This document shows positions 1 through 7,567 of a stretch of 20,779 bases of DNA, piece after piece. The notes beneath the pieces are model-generated. The model searched no databases and had not been told where the DNA came from. It was given only the letters and a program-made list of their open reading frames with translations. Position numbers and translations under genes: made by a program. Numbering within the stretch: position 1 is the first letter of the stretch; each line of letters opens with the position of its first letter. The stretch comes from Pseudomonadota bacterium (GTDB lineage: Bacteria; Desulfobacterota; JADFVX01): positions 1 to 20,779 of the forward strand of contig JADFVX010000081.1 of the NCBI GenBank assembly GCA_015222755.1. Direction: 5' to 3'.

Positions 1-2451
1 CCATTGGTGTGGGTCATGGCAGGAACCACAGGTGATATTACCATCAACTGTACGCTCACCATTTTGTTTGTATAATGGCAGTGGTAATATAGCATCCTTT
101 TTAGCCCCTTGCGCCAGCAGCTTGTCTGGTACTTCCCATTTAGTTCTCGAAGAGGGTATAATCCCTAAGAGTTTGACGGATTTGCCGAGGGGATGAGAAT
201 GTGCGCCCGTGAGTTTTCTTTCGGCGACTTCTCCTTTTTTATGGCAACTCTTACATAACCGTTCAACCATATCTCCTGATCTGTCAGGTTTTCTTGCCCA
301 CATTTTAGGGCCCCGTCCATTATGGGGCAGATGGCATGTGCTGCAAATCCCAGTCTTTTTTGCAGTTTTGCCTTCGATATTCTTTTCTCCCGGGGCCATT
401 AGTTTCATGTTGTGTTTGCTGAAGGCAACGGTTCTTTTTTCCACATGACAATTTTTACAAAGGGCCGATTCAGGGTCACGCGCGATCCTCAAGAAACTGT
501 TTGTTCCATCACCCTCTACATTTTTACCCTTGCCCTGTTTAAGTTTATTAGGGTCCCACTGGTGAGGGTTATGGCAAGAAGCGCATGAGACATTGCCATC
601 ATTTACTCTTTGCCCCTCATTGTCAAAGAAGGGCAGGGGAGTGATTTCTAACCTTTCTTCCTCAGGGAGGGCCTCAAGATAAGGATGTGTCCAGGTGCCA
701 TCTTCTAATACTTTAATGTTTATGTTACTTACAGGCTTGCCTGTTGGATGAGTGTACCTTCCTGTAAGTTTTTTCTCAGCCGGGCCTCCCTTTGTGTGGC
801 ACGATGTACAAAGTTGAGCAATTATATCGCCTTTTCCCGAAACATTTCTTGCCCACAGTTTTGCCTTTACCGGGGAGTTGTGTACCATGTGACATGAACC
901 GCAGACCCCCGTCTCGGCTACGTTCTTACCGGCCGCGGTTGTCGCCTCTGGCGCCGTTATCCTGAGGTCGTGGTCTGTTTTAAAGATATAGGTCTTTCCC
1001 GTATGACAGTCTGCGCAAAGTTCCGGTTTGGGCGCGGCAGCTATCCTGAGGAAGCTGTTTGTCGCGTCTCCCTCCTCATTAGCCTCAGAGCCTATTTTCG
1101 GGTTCTTTGCGTTCCACTGATGCACGTTGTGGCAAGAAGGGCAGAAAACCTTTCCTTCCACTCTTTCTTCTTCTGTTGTAAGGCGCTTGCCTTCATCGTT
1201 GAATAGTGGAAGACTCGACTTGCCTCCAATACGTTTCAATGTTTTATTAACGGGGTGAGAATTATGTCCGATAGGCTTCTTGTTAGCGGCACCAGTTTCA
1301 GAGTGGCAGCTTTTACACATATTGGACATTGGGTCTTCTGCACCTACAATCTTTTGCGCCCACATCTTTGGCCCGTTTCCCCTATGTGGCAGGTGACAGA
1401 CGCTGCAGGGGCCACTTCTGGAAGGGGTCTGCCCCTTAATGTTTGTCGCTGACGGAGCGCTTTTTTCCAGGTTGTGTTTTGTTATGAGAACGCTTTTTTT
1501 GTTGTCATGACATTCCTTACAGAGGTTTGAGGAGGTATTATTTGAAATGAGTATGCCCCTGCCTTTTACGGCATAGTGGGGTTTATGGCAGCTCTGGCAG
1601 ATGATCTCCCCTCCAGGCCCTTTTTTGCCCCCTTTTTTTATTATACTGTCCGGGATCTTTACTTTTTGAGAGTTTATGTTTACCGGGTGGGTGCTCATTT
1701 GGTTTGCCTGCTCTAGATTTTTTGCATATCTGTCGCTGTGGCAGGTACCGCAAAGCTGTGATCTATCATTTTTTATGATGAGAAGCTTCTTCTGGGCTGC
1801 ACCATGTACCCTGTGGCAGGACTGGCAGATTACCTGGTTTTTGAAGCTTCCAGTCTTGCCTCCCATTTGTTCTATCTTTTTAGGGATATTAATAGATGTC
1901 TTGTTTATCGGGTGATTTCCCTCTGCAGGCCCTGTGGCCCTGTCTATATGGCAGATCATGCACATCATGGAATCTTTGTTTGATTCACGCAGGAAAATAG
2001 GGCTGTCTTTTGTGCTCCAGTCTACGCCATGGGCTGAATGACATGTTCCGCAGTAAACTTGTCCATTCTTATCAAGCGGGAATGGTTCAGTGCCGTCGCT
2101 TCTTATGGGTATCTGAACCTTTTTTGGTGTTACTCCAATCGGGTGGAAGTTTTTCTTCCCATCTTTCCATGCAAATCGTGAATCAAGGATGAACCCGTCA
2201 TGGCATGTATAGCACATCCTCTCAGTACTGACGACCCCTTGCCTGCCTGCGATTACTACAGGCTGCGCTTTTAGCTCAAGGAGAGGCTCGATTTTTTTCT
2301 GCCTGAACTCTTCCAGCCACATGATATGACATGTGGCGCACTCTCTCTGGGCTGAGATCTTCCTTGCCGCAAAGGCCGAAGGAAGAGAGGATAGTATAGA
2401 AATAGAGAAAATAAATAATAAAAGAAGTAATATGTGAGGGCTTTTTTTCAT
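1..2451 (-). CDS. Giant secreted multihaem c-type cytochrome (partial, 3' end outside window)
   Basis: The frame is open from an ATG at 2451 to the window edge: 817 codons with no stop. Residues 1 to about 28 form a signal peptide (MKKSPH, a Leu/Ile-rich core, then SAFA). There are 19 CXXCH haem-binding motifs, the first at residue 38 and the last at 808, about one per 43 residues, so the visible part should bind 19 covalent haems in the periplasm or outside the cell. Motifs alternate between a form followed by xPH/xVH and a plain form, as in doubled-CXXCH proteins. The left two thirds is made of tandem four-haem units: the CXXCHNxHQW-type motif recurs at 1114, 556 and 1, a spacing of 186 and 185 codons, and TNSFLRIA also recurs. 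The ATG overlaps the stop of the upstream NHL gene (TAATG), which implies translational coupling. An extracellular or outer-surface electron conduit is inferred; the missing C-terminus could hold more haems or an anchor. Confidence 0.93.
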   Translation of the reverse strand, partial: MKKSPHILLLLLFIFSISILSSLPSAFAARKISAQRECATCHIMWLEEFRQKKIEPLLELKAQPVVIAGRQGVVSTERMCYTCHDGFILDSRFAWKDGKKNFHPIGVTPKKVQIPIRSDGTEPFPLDKNGQVYCGTCHSAHGVDWSTKDSPIFLRESNKDSMMCMICHIDRATGPAEGNHPINKTSINIPKKIEQMGGKTGSFKNQVICQSCHRVHGAAQKKLLIIKNDRSQLCGTCHSDRYAKNLEQANQMSTHPVNINSQKVKIPDSIIKKGGKKGPGGEIICQSCHKPHYAVKGRGILISNNTSSNLCKECHDNKKSVLITKHNLEKSAPSATNIKGQTPSRSGPCSVCHLPHRGNGPKMWAQKIVGAEDPMSNMCKSCHSETGAANKKPIGHNSHPVNKTLKRIGGKSSLPLFNDEGKRLTTEEERVEGKVFCPSCHNVHQWNAKNPKIGSEANEEGDATNSFLRIAAAPKPELCADCHTGKTYIFKTDHDLRITAPEATTAAGKNVAETGVCGSCHMVHNSPVKAKLWARNVSGKGDIIAQLCTSCHTKGGPAEKKLTGRYTHPTGKPVSNINIKVLEDGTWTHPYLEALPEEERLEITPLPFFDNEGQRVNDGNVSCASCHNPHQWDPNKLKQGKGKNVEGDGTNSFLRIARDPESALCKNCHVEKRTVAFSKHNMKLMAPGEKNIEGKTAKKTGICSTCHLPHNGRGPKMWARKPDRSGDMVERLCKSCHKKGEVAERKLTGAHSHPLGKSVKLLGIIPSSRTKWEVPDKLLAQGAKKDAILPLPLYKQNGERTVDGNITCGSCHDPHQW

Positions 2452-3368
2452 TATTTTAGTTCATAAACAGAGACCTTGTTTGCCAGCATCTCTGTAACAT
2501 AAAGCTTATTGTTTTTTATAAAAATACCTCCGGGAGCGGTAAATCTTCTTATCTTGCCTCTTCCTTCGCCAAGAACATGGAGAAATTGACCTTCTTCGGA
2601 GAAGACCTCTATAACATCGATAAAGCTGTCGGCAATATAGACCTTGCCGTCATCAGCTACAGCCACACCCTTCGGCCTGAAAAATTCACCGGGCAGGACG
2701 CCCCAACTTCCTATCTGTCTCATAAAGCGACCGTTAGTTCTATAAACAACCGCCCTTGAGTTGAGAGAATCAGCAATATAGAGCTTGTCTTTATGGAGCC
2801 ATATTGTGGCAGGATACCTGAAGTCTCTGTCTTGTTCCCCTCTTTGCCCCCACTCGCTAACGAGTTTGCCTGAACGGTTGAAAACTACAACTCTGTGCCC
2901 TTTATTGTCGGTAATATAAAGAAGTTTATTTGTAGGATCTACTGCAACATCAATTGGTACAACAGCGTGGGCAGAAAGGTCGACCTTTCCTTTAAATCTG
3001 CCTCTGGAATCAAATATGTGGATCATCTGATTTCCTCTGTCGGCAATATACAGATCATCAGTGCTGCTAATCCCAATGCCTATGGGTGCGGCAAATTCTC
3101 CTCCGCGATTTCCTTTTTTGCCAAAACTGAAAAGGAACCTACCGCCTTGGTCATATGCAGAAATTTTGAAGTTTGGTCCGTCTACGGCGTATATTGTCCC
3201 GTTTTTACTTACCACAATATCGCTGGGTTGGTCGAGAGGGTGGTCTTGTGTCCCTTTAATTTCAAAAAGTTTGGATATTTTATAGGTCGGGGGTTTCTTT
3301 CTTTCAGCGATAGACGCCACAGGAAGGGAAAGGATGCAAACTGTAATAAGGTAGCTAAGTATTTTCAT
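2451..3368 (-). CDS. Exported NHL-repeat beta-propeller protein
   Basis: This is a 305-residue protein with an N-terminal signal peptide (residues 1 to about 21, MKILSYLITV then a hydrophobic core ending SIA-E). The rest is about six NHL-type blades. Each carries a pattern such as P-x-x-I/V-x-V, then LYIAD or VYIAD, N/x-R-V/I-x-V/I-F and a G-x-F-L/K turn; examples are DLYIADRGNQ, LYITDNKGHRVVVF, LYIADSLNSRAVVY and VYIADSFIDVIEVF. That fits one complete six-bladed propeller with no other domain. NHL propellers usually act as binding or scaffold modules rather than enzymes, and I recall NHL genes lying beside some extracellular multihaem cytochromes in Geobacter. The gene overlaps the giant cytochrome gene by one base, so a role in that protein's assembly, folding or docking is likely but inferred. 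No clear Shine-Dalgarno sequence precedes the ATG; the leader is A/T-rich because a terminator ends just upstream. Confidence 0.9.
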   Translation of the reverse strand: MKILSYLITVCILSLPVASIAERKKPPTYKISKLFEIKGTQDHPLDQPSDIVVSKNGTIYAVDGPNFKISAYDQGGRFLFSFGKKGNRGGEFAAPIGIGISSTDDLYIADRGNQMIHIFDSRGRFKGKVDLSAHAVVPIDVAVDPTNKLLYITDNKGHRVVVFNRSGKLVSEWGQRGEQDRDFRYPATIWLHKDKLYIADSLNSRAVVYRTNGRFMRQIGSWGVLPGEFFRPKGVAVADDGKVYIADSFIDVIEVFSEEGQFLHVLGEGRGKIRRFTAPGGIFIKNNKLYVTEMLANKVSVYELK

Positions 3369-3380
3369 AGTCAGATAAAT

Positions 3381-3417
3381 AAAAAAAGGGTGTGGTATTT
3401 AAGAAAACCACACCCTT
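3381..3417 (-). terminator. Rho-independent terminator after the trihaem cytochrome gene
   Basis: On the minus strand an 11-bp perfect stem, AAGGGTGTGGT paired with ACCACACCCTT, encloses a 10-base loop and is followed directly by a run of seven T. It lies between the trihaem cytochrome stop (3445) and the NHL start (3368). It should separate the b/c complex genes from the NHL and giant-cytochrome pair, or reduce readthrough into them. Confidence 0.9.
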
Positions 3418-3444
3418 AAGATTAAAATGAAAACAGAACCAGAC

Positions 3445-4611
3445 CTATTTCTGCCAAGTTTTTTCTGGTGCTTGCTCTTTTTTTATGTAATTTTGTCTCC
3501 ACCATGCCTTTGGATCAAATGCGGGGCCTTTTGGTGCTGCAGGTTTAACCTTGCTGTCTTTTCCAACAAGTTTATTTATTGTTTCTTTATCTTCCCTGTC
3601 ATCCCCACGATAGAGAGACGGGATGAAGAAATTTTTATATTTCTGGACAATACCCACGATGTTTAGGCCGGTAAGGTCACTGATCCTTTCTTCGCTGAAG
3701 CCGAGCTTCCTGTAGGGTATAAAACTTTCTTCCTCAGCAGTGTGACACCTGGTACAAAAACGCCCTTTTGGCATAACATTCTTATGGATCCTGTTCTTGA
3801 ACTGCCCCTGAAGCTGTGGGTTCATTGCCAGCTGACTCTGTATTGAGAGATATTCAAGCGCAAGCGGAGAATCTTCAGGGATCTCAAGCATCTGCTCTTG
3901 ACCACCAACATCGATAAAGCCGATGATCTTGGAGTAGTAGTCGTCAGTAATTTCCAGTCGACCGGTATCTTCATTGTATGCCAGTCCAAAAGGCTCACCC
4001 TCTGGTTTGTTGTCCGAGTAATTCTCCCATTTCAGGGTGATTTTGCTCTCATCAATATCTGTAACATGACAGGTAAAGCATCCGACAAACTGCGTATGCA
4101 TATTCATCATAGTTCTTATGAAAGGGCGACGCTTGTGAGGGAAGTTGCCGTGACAGAGGTAACAGATCGGATTTTTGTCATTAAGCGTACTATCTTCAAC
4201 CAGGTTGTGAAAATGGCGGTTCTTTTCAAGCTTACCCTCACGCTTTACTTCTTCAAGAATAGCGCTTCCACGACCAGCACCCTGCACGGCACCGTGACCG
4301 TCGGCACTTGCGACCTTGTGTTCACCGCCATGAGAATCAAGTCCCAATTTGGACGCATAGTGAGGCCCGTGATGCCCATAAAGCATATATTGGATTGTGC
4401 CATAGCCCACAAATATGAGTATAGACCAAAGCACTGCCGAGACCATCCATGCCCAGATAGGGTGGTTTTTTCTATCCCCCAAAGACCACAGGGTAGGCTC
4501 TTTATGTTTATAGTCATCACTGTATTTGCCATACTTTATCTTCTGGTCGACATAGAAGAGAACGGCTAATATTAAAACCGTAATGGCTACGCCAATATAT
4601 ACATCTGTCAT
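3445..4611 (-). CDS. Membrane-anchored trihaem c-type cytochrome
   Basis: This 388-residue protein has two predicted membrane helices, about residues 4-20 and 53-75, followed by a large domain presumably in the periplasm. There are three CXXCH motifs: C150YLCH, C178FTCH and C286TRCH. Extra histidines near the haem sites (NMH at 170-172; HFH at 133-135) could be distal ligands. Between the helices and the first haem is a His/Gly-rich linker (about 79-112). The C-terminal 60 residues are charged and Lys/Pro-rich. It is the fourth gene of a cluster with an octahaem cytochrome, a cytochrome b and a one-helix protein. Its start lies 3 bases after the 41-residue gene, and its GGAG ribosome site is inside that gene. 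I infer that it is the c-haem subunit passing electrons on from the cytochrome b. I do not recognise a named family. Confidence 0.9.
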   Translation of the reverse strand: MTDVYIGVAITVLILAVLFYVDQKIKYGKYSDDYKHKEPTLWSLGDRKNHPIWAWMVSAVLWSILIFVGYGTIQYMLYGHHGPHYASKLGLDSHGGEHKVASADGHGAVQGAGRGSAILEEVKREGKLEKNRHFHNLVEDSTLNDKNPICYLCHGNFPHKRRPFIRTMMNMHTQFVGCFTCHVTDIDESKITLKWENYSDNKPEGEPFGLAYNEDTGRLEITDDYYSKIIGFIDVGGQEQMLEIPEDSPLALEYLSIQSQLAMNPQLQGQFKNRIHKNVMPKGRFCTRCHTAEEESFIPYRKLGFSEERISDLTGLNIVGIVQKYKNFFIPSLYRGDDREDKETINKLVGKDSKVKPAAPKGPAFDPKAWWRQNYIKKEQAPEKTWQK

Positions 4612-4614
4612 TGT

Positions 4615-4740
4615 TCAGTCTCCTGCTTTAAATAGTAGGTCCAAAAAAAAGATTAAAATACCGACCATCCAGATTATTACAATATACAGCGACCCATAGG
4701 CGATAAGTTTCTGGCTGGGGGAAAGCTGTTTTTTTCCCAT
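4615..4740 (-). CDS. 41-residue single-helix membrane protein in the b/c cytochrome cluster
   Basis: The ORF starts at ATG 4740 and ends with TGA at 4615-4617. The protein begins MGKKQLSPSQKLIAYGSLY, continues with a hydrophobic helix (about residues 18-36, including IVIIWMVGI) and ends FKAGD. The positive N-terminus before the helix predicts N-in topology. It fits exactly between the cytochrome b stop (5-base gap) and the trihaem start (3-base gap), which is strong positional evidence that it is real despite its size. Short one-helix subunits are common stabilising parts of respiratory cytochrome complexes, so I infer a small structural subunit here. It has no cofactor motif. Its own ribosome site is weak (purine-rich GAGAGAG upstream), so it may be translated by coupling to the cytochrome b gene. 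Confidence 0.8.
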   Translation of the reverse strand: MGKKQLSPSQKLIAYGSLYIVIIWMVGILIFFLDLLFKAGD

Positions 4741-4745
4741 CTTTA

Positions 4746-5579
4746 CTAATCGAGCTCTCTCTCGTACTTTTCTACAACCTTTTCTATGTATTTTCTTTCT
4801 TCGGGATTATTTCTAAGTTCCCTTTCGTAGTCCAAGAAGTGCTCCTCTATCTGGTGCTCTCTTGCAATCTTCCCTGTAAGGAATGTCCATTGCATTGGAA
4901 ATCTCCCAGGCTCAAGATGAACGTTATACCAGTGCCAGAAAGCAATTACAAGTAGTGCAAGAACGGCCTCATGCGGATGAGCAAGCCTGGCGAAACTCTG
5001 TACGTAATACTGGTCAACAGGCAGTAACTTTGCAACTATATCGGGAAAAAGAAAACATGCGCCCGTTACTACCATAATGCTGTTTCCACCGGCTGCAGCT
5101 ATATAGTGGATCTTTTGTTTGTACATAAATTTATCCATCTTCGGCCTGGTCTTTTCAAGCCCAAAGAAGAATTTCAGATCGTGAATAAGGTCAAAGGCGT
5201 CCTTTGGCATGGGAATCTGAGTTCTCCTGATGTCAAAGGTGCCGTCCTTGATCTTAATTAATGTTCCAATAATCATTGTAAGGACGTGATAGGCCATCGT
5301 AAATGTCATTGCCGCTGCATTCATACGATGAATAATCCTGGTACTTTCAATCCCTCCGAATGCCTCGTTGAGAGGCTGTGCCCAGAATGCATCGTTGAAA
5401 TGAATGGGCAGCCCAGTAATAGCCAGGAAAAAGAAGGATATAAAGGTCAGGGCATGCTGAATCCTGATATGTATAGAGTAGCGTTGTATATCGCCAAGAG
5501 GATTCGAGTCTACCATCTTGTAAAGCTTGTCAGGCAGCCTGCGAATCAAATCTTCTGTTTGTTGCTCTTCAATGCTCAT
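4746..5579 (-). CDS. Di-haem cytochrome b membrane subunit (hydrogenase/formate dehydrogenase-like)
   Basis: This is a 277-residue integral membrane protein with four predicted helices: about 43-60, 88-110, 158-178 and 203-222. Membrane histidines suited to ligating b haems include H42 (RIQH before helix 1), H84 and H98 (helix 2), H158, H201/H203, and H216 and H221 (FWHWYNVH, helix 4). The N-terminal pattern RxSxxxRIQH and the four-helix layout match the cytochrome b subunits of hydrogenases, formate dehydrogenases and related quinone-reactive complexes. No CXXCH is present. The C-terminal 45 residues are charged and probably cytoplasmic. The GGAGG ribosome site is well placed. It lies between an octahaem and a trihaem cytochrome, so it is most likely the quinone-reactive subunit of a b/c oxidoreductase. 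The direction (quinol oxidation or quinone reduction) cannot be read from the sequence. Confidence 0.9.
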   Translation of the reverse strand: MSIEEQQTEDLIRRLPDKLYKMVDSNPLGDIQRYSIHIRIQHALTFISFFFLAITGLPIHFNDAFWAQPLNEAFGGIESTRIIHRMNAAAMTFTMAYHVLTMIIGTLIKIKDGTFDIRRTQIPMPKDAFDLIHDLKFFFGLEKTRPKMDKFMYKQKIHYIAAAGGNSIMVVTGACFLFPDIVAKLLPVDQYYVQSFARLAHPHEAVLALLVIAFWHWYNVHLEPGRFPMQWTFLTGKIAREHQIEEHFLDYERELRNNPEERKYIEKVVEKYERELD

Positions 5580-5618
5580 TTATGTTTTTCCTCCGTAAAT
5601 TTTGCGGTAGAGATCATA

Positions 5619-6737
5619 TTATTTCAAGCCCCTTCTCCAACTGGAACCATTCCTGATAGTAAGCTTAACGCCATCCCTGAGCCTGCCTACTGTCTCCAGC
5701 ATTTTCAATCCAACAAGTCCGAAAAAGGCAGTGTATGCAATAATATTGTAAATTATTGATGCATAGAATATGAATGGGTTGTCACTCAGTCTCGCCGTAG
5801 GGTGCGGATCCACGTTTACAAATGATTCATCCGCTTCACCGTGGTAATGGCATTTCTTGCATGTGTTTACTCTGTTGTCAGGGTGGACGGGTGACGAGGG
5901 ATCACTAGAATTTCTGATATCATGTACTGCCATATAGTAATTGTCAGAGTCAACATGACAGTCAACACAAGTAGCTGCACCCTTTAATCCATACTTGGTA
6001 ACCTTGGCATGGAATGACTCATCGTAAGACTCACCGGCAAAGGTAAACTTCTTTCCCATCTCCTTGTGAAGCAGGGCCTCGTTAAGCATCTCCTGTTCTT
6101 CAAGCATATTCTCGTCCTTGTGACAGGTGTTGCAGAGTTCTACAATCTGAGTTCCCTGCCTTTTTACATCTCTTACCCTGCGGCTTGTATGCATATACCA
6201 GTGCTTTGCGAACTCCTCGTTTTCATGGCAGACATTACACCTGTCAGTTATCTCTTTCGGCAGGCCGGTTTCTCTCTCTTCAGGGTTGTAAATCGGGTTT
6301 ATATGGCAAAAGATGCAGTATGGTTTATTCTTATCGACGGCTCCCTTTTCACCTTCAGGGCGTTTAGCCCTTCCATGAACACTCTTTTCGTAGACGTCAG
6401 CAATTGGCTTATGGCTGAACCTTTCCATTGTAGCCGGGTTTATGACATGGCATTTTGTGTCACAGGTTACACCCGTATTTACCGGCTTATGAGGTATCTG
6501 CTTGATAAAGTAGTGACAATCTCGGCATGGAACTCTTGAGTGAACGGTCTGCATGAATGTCGGCTCATCAACATAATAGTATTTCCTGACACCCTCGGGA
6601 CTTATTATGCCCATTTTTCTATATTTATGGCACATCAGGCAGTTTTCATCATCAGCGGCAGAGCTGGTCGGAGGATTGACTCCCATAAAGAGAGCAAGCA
6701 CTAGGAATACCGCAAGACATGTGAAGAACTTTCGCAT
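5619..6737 (-). CDS. Octahaem c-type cytochrome with C-terminal membrane anchor
   Basis: The protein has 372 residues, with a signal peptide at 1 to about 28 (MRKFFTCLAV, ending SSAA). Seven CXXCH motifs lie at C33, C71, C141, C167, C202, C257 and C293. An eighth site, C92DTKCH, is of the rare CX3CH form. Many extra histidines (for example H66, H109, H121, H180s, H271) could give bis-His ligation. One membrane helix (about 323-345) precedes a basic C-terminal tail, so the haem domain is periplasmic and tethered. The layout, a multihaem cytochrome with a C-terminal helix encoded before a cytochrome b, resembles the first subunits of Geobacter Cbc-type quinone oxidoreductases; that link comes from architecture, not alignment. 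It is the first gene of the operon, 39 bases before the cytochrome b gene, with GGAG upstream of the ATG and a promoter at 6832-6803. Confidence 0.92.
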   Translation of the reverse strand: MRKFFTCLAVFLVLALFMGVNPPTSSAADDENCLMCHKYRKMGIISPEGVRKYYYVDEPTFMQTVHSRVPCRDCHYFIKQIPHKPVNTGVTCDTKCHVINPATMERFSHKPIADVYEKSVHGRAKRPEGEKGAVDKNKPYCIFCHINPIYNPEERETGLPKEITDRCNVCHENEEFAKHWYMHTSRRVRDVKRQGTQIVELCNTCHKDENMLEEQEMLNEALLHKEMGKKFTFAGESYDESFHAKVTKYGLKGAATCVDCHVDSDNYYMAVHDIRNSSDPSSPVHPDNRVNTCKKCHYHGEADESFVNVDPHPTARLSDNPFIFYASIIYNIIAYTAFFGLVGLKMLETVGRLRDGVKLTIRNGSSWRRGLK

Positions 6738-6802
6738 TTTTTATCTCCAAATATATAAATTAGTTGAAGCCGGGATAACGACTAAATTATAAGGTCGTAT
6801 AG

Positions 6803-6832
6803 TGTATATTAAATTTGTCGCATGTTTGTCAA
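6803..6832 (-). promoter_or_regulatory. Sigma-70-type promoter of the cytochrome operon
   Basis: On the minus strand a perfect -35 box TTGACA (6832-6827) and a -10 box TATACA (6808-6803) are 18 bases apart. The predicted leader before the octahaem ATG at 6737 is about 60 bases. The site lies in the gap after the rhodanese gene, so the cytochrome genes can be transcribed separately from it. Confidence 0.55.
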
Positions 6833-6853
6833 GGTAAAATATAGATTGTTTGG

Positions 6854-7303
6854 CTAGTTTTGCACAACTAGCTCGCCGTTGATTTCCCACTTCCAGCCCA
6901 CAATCCCATTTTGCAATATTTTGACATTGCTAAAGCCTTTTTTCTGCATATCCTTATATGAGACACGGCTCCATGGTCCGCTCTTGCAATAGAGAACAAT
7001 ATTTGATGTTTTTTCAAAGCTATTGAGTCGAGAGGGCAGCTCAGGGAAAGGAATGGCTAAGGCGCTCGGTATATGTCCCTCGTCGTATTGCTCCTTACTT
7101 CTGAGGTCTATGAGAGCAAAGTCAAGATCTGACGAGATCATCTGCTGTAGTTCTTTGGAAGAGACAGTTCTAATGTAGGGTTTTCCCTCTTTGTCGACTC
7201 CTTCTTTAGAAACCTGCCGAATTGATTCACCGTACTCGTAGATTACAACTGCCGACAAGAAAATCAACAGAAGAGATATTGAAATAAAATCCTTCTTCTT
7301 CAT
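6854..7303 (-). CDS. Membrane-anchored or exported rhodanese-like protein
   Basis: This 149-residue protein begins MKKK followed by a hydrophobic helix (about 6-22), either an uncleaved anchor or a signal peptide, which places the domain in the periplasm. A single rhodanese domain covers about 47-145: FALIDLRSKEQYDEGHIPSA is the N-terminal signature (CH2A-like DxRxxxEYxxGHIPGA), and the active-site cysteine is C106 in YCKSGPWSR. The six-residue loop CKSGPWS is the sulphurtransferase type, but the bulky Trp is uncommon. The C-terminal NGIVGWKWEING matches the usual GGxxxW ending. Possible roles are handling sulphane sulphur or thiol redox chemistry near cytochrome maturation. The gene lies directly upstream of the cytochrome operon on the same strand, but a promoter separates them, so a functional link is only suggested. 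Confidence 0.9.
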   Translation of the reverse strand: MKKKDFISISLLLIFLSAVVIYEYGESIRQVSKEGVDKEGKPYIRTVSSKELQQMISSDLDFALIDLRSKEQYDEGHIPSALAIPFPELPSRLNSFEKTSNIVLYCKSGPWSRVSYKDMQKKGFSNVKILQNGIVGWKWEINGELVVQN

Positions 7304-7504
7304 AGCGAGATTTTATATCAAATATATGGATATTAATCAATGTAATTATCGATCTGTCCTGCAGGCCACTTAAGGAAAACTCCAGTTAGCAGTTGACGCT
7401 TGGTGCCAGGCCTGAAGTTGTTTTGAAATGCCTGTCATTGAGTGCTCTTTCTATTAAAGATAGGCCTATTGATTATTATATCTTTAAGGTAAATGCTAAA
7501 TACC

Positions 7505-7533
7505 TTGAAAAATAGAGACCTCTTTGCTATATT
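7505..7533 (+). promoter_or_regulatory. Promoter of the leu operon (extended -10)
   Basis: TTGAAA (7505-7510) and TATATT (7528-7533) are spaced 17 bases apart, and TGC directly precedes the -10, giving an extended -10 element. Transcription would start near 7540, leaving a leader of about 28 bases before leuC. That is too short for a T-box or a leader-peptide attenuator. No T-box motif is seen in 7304-7567. Confidence 0.65.
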
Positions 7534-7567
7534 TAGCCACTATTTTTAACTTTCAGGAGCTATTTGT

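Noticed and set aside
209..2192. Several plus-strand ORFs of 60-80 codons
   Set aside because: They run antisense to the uninterrupted cytochrome frame with its 19 haem motifs, lack good ribosome sites and encode low-complexity Phe/Leu/Cys-rich products.
2895..4569. Plus-strand ORFs of 174 and 223 codons
   Set aside because: They lie opposite the NHL and trihaem genes, which have signal or membrane segments and clear motifs; the antisense products have no recognisable domain.
7304..7567. T-box or leucine leader-peptide attenuator before leuC
   Set aside because: There is no T-box sequence, no Leu-codon run and no terminator; a good extended -10 promoter lies only 35 bases before the gene.
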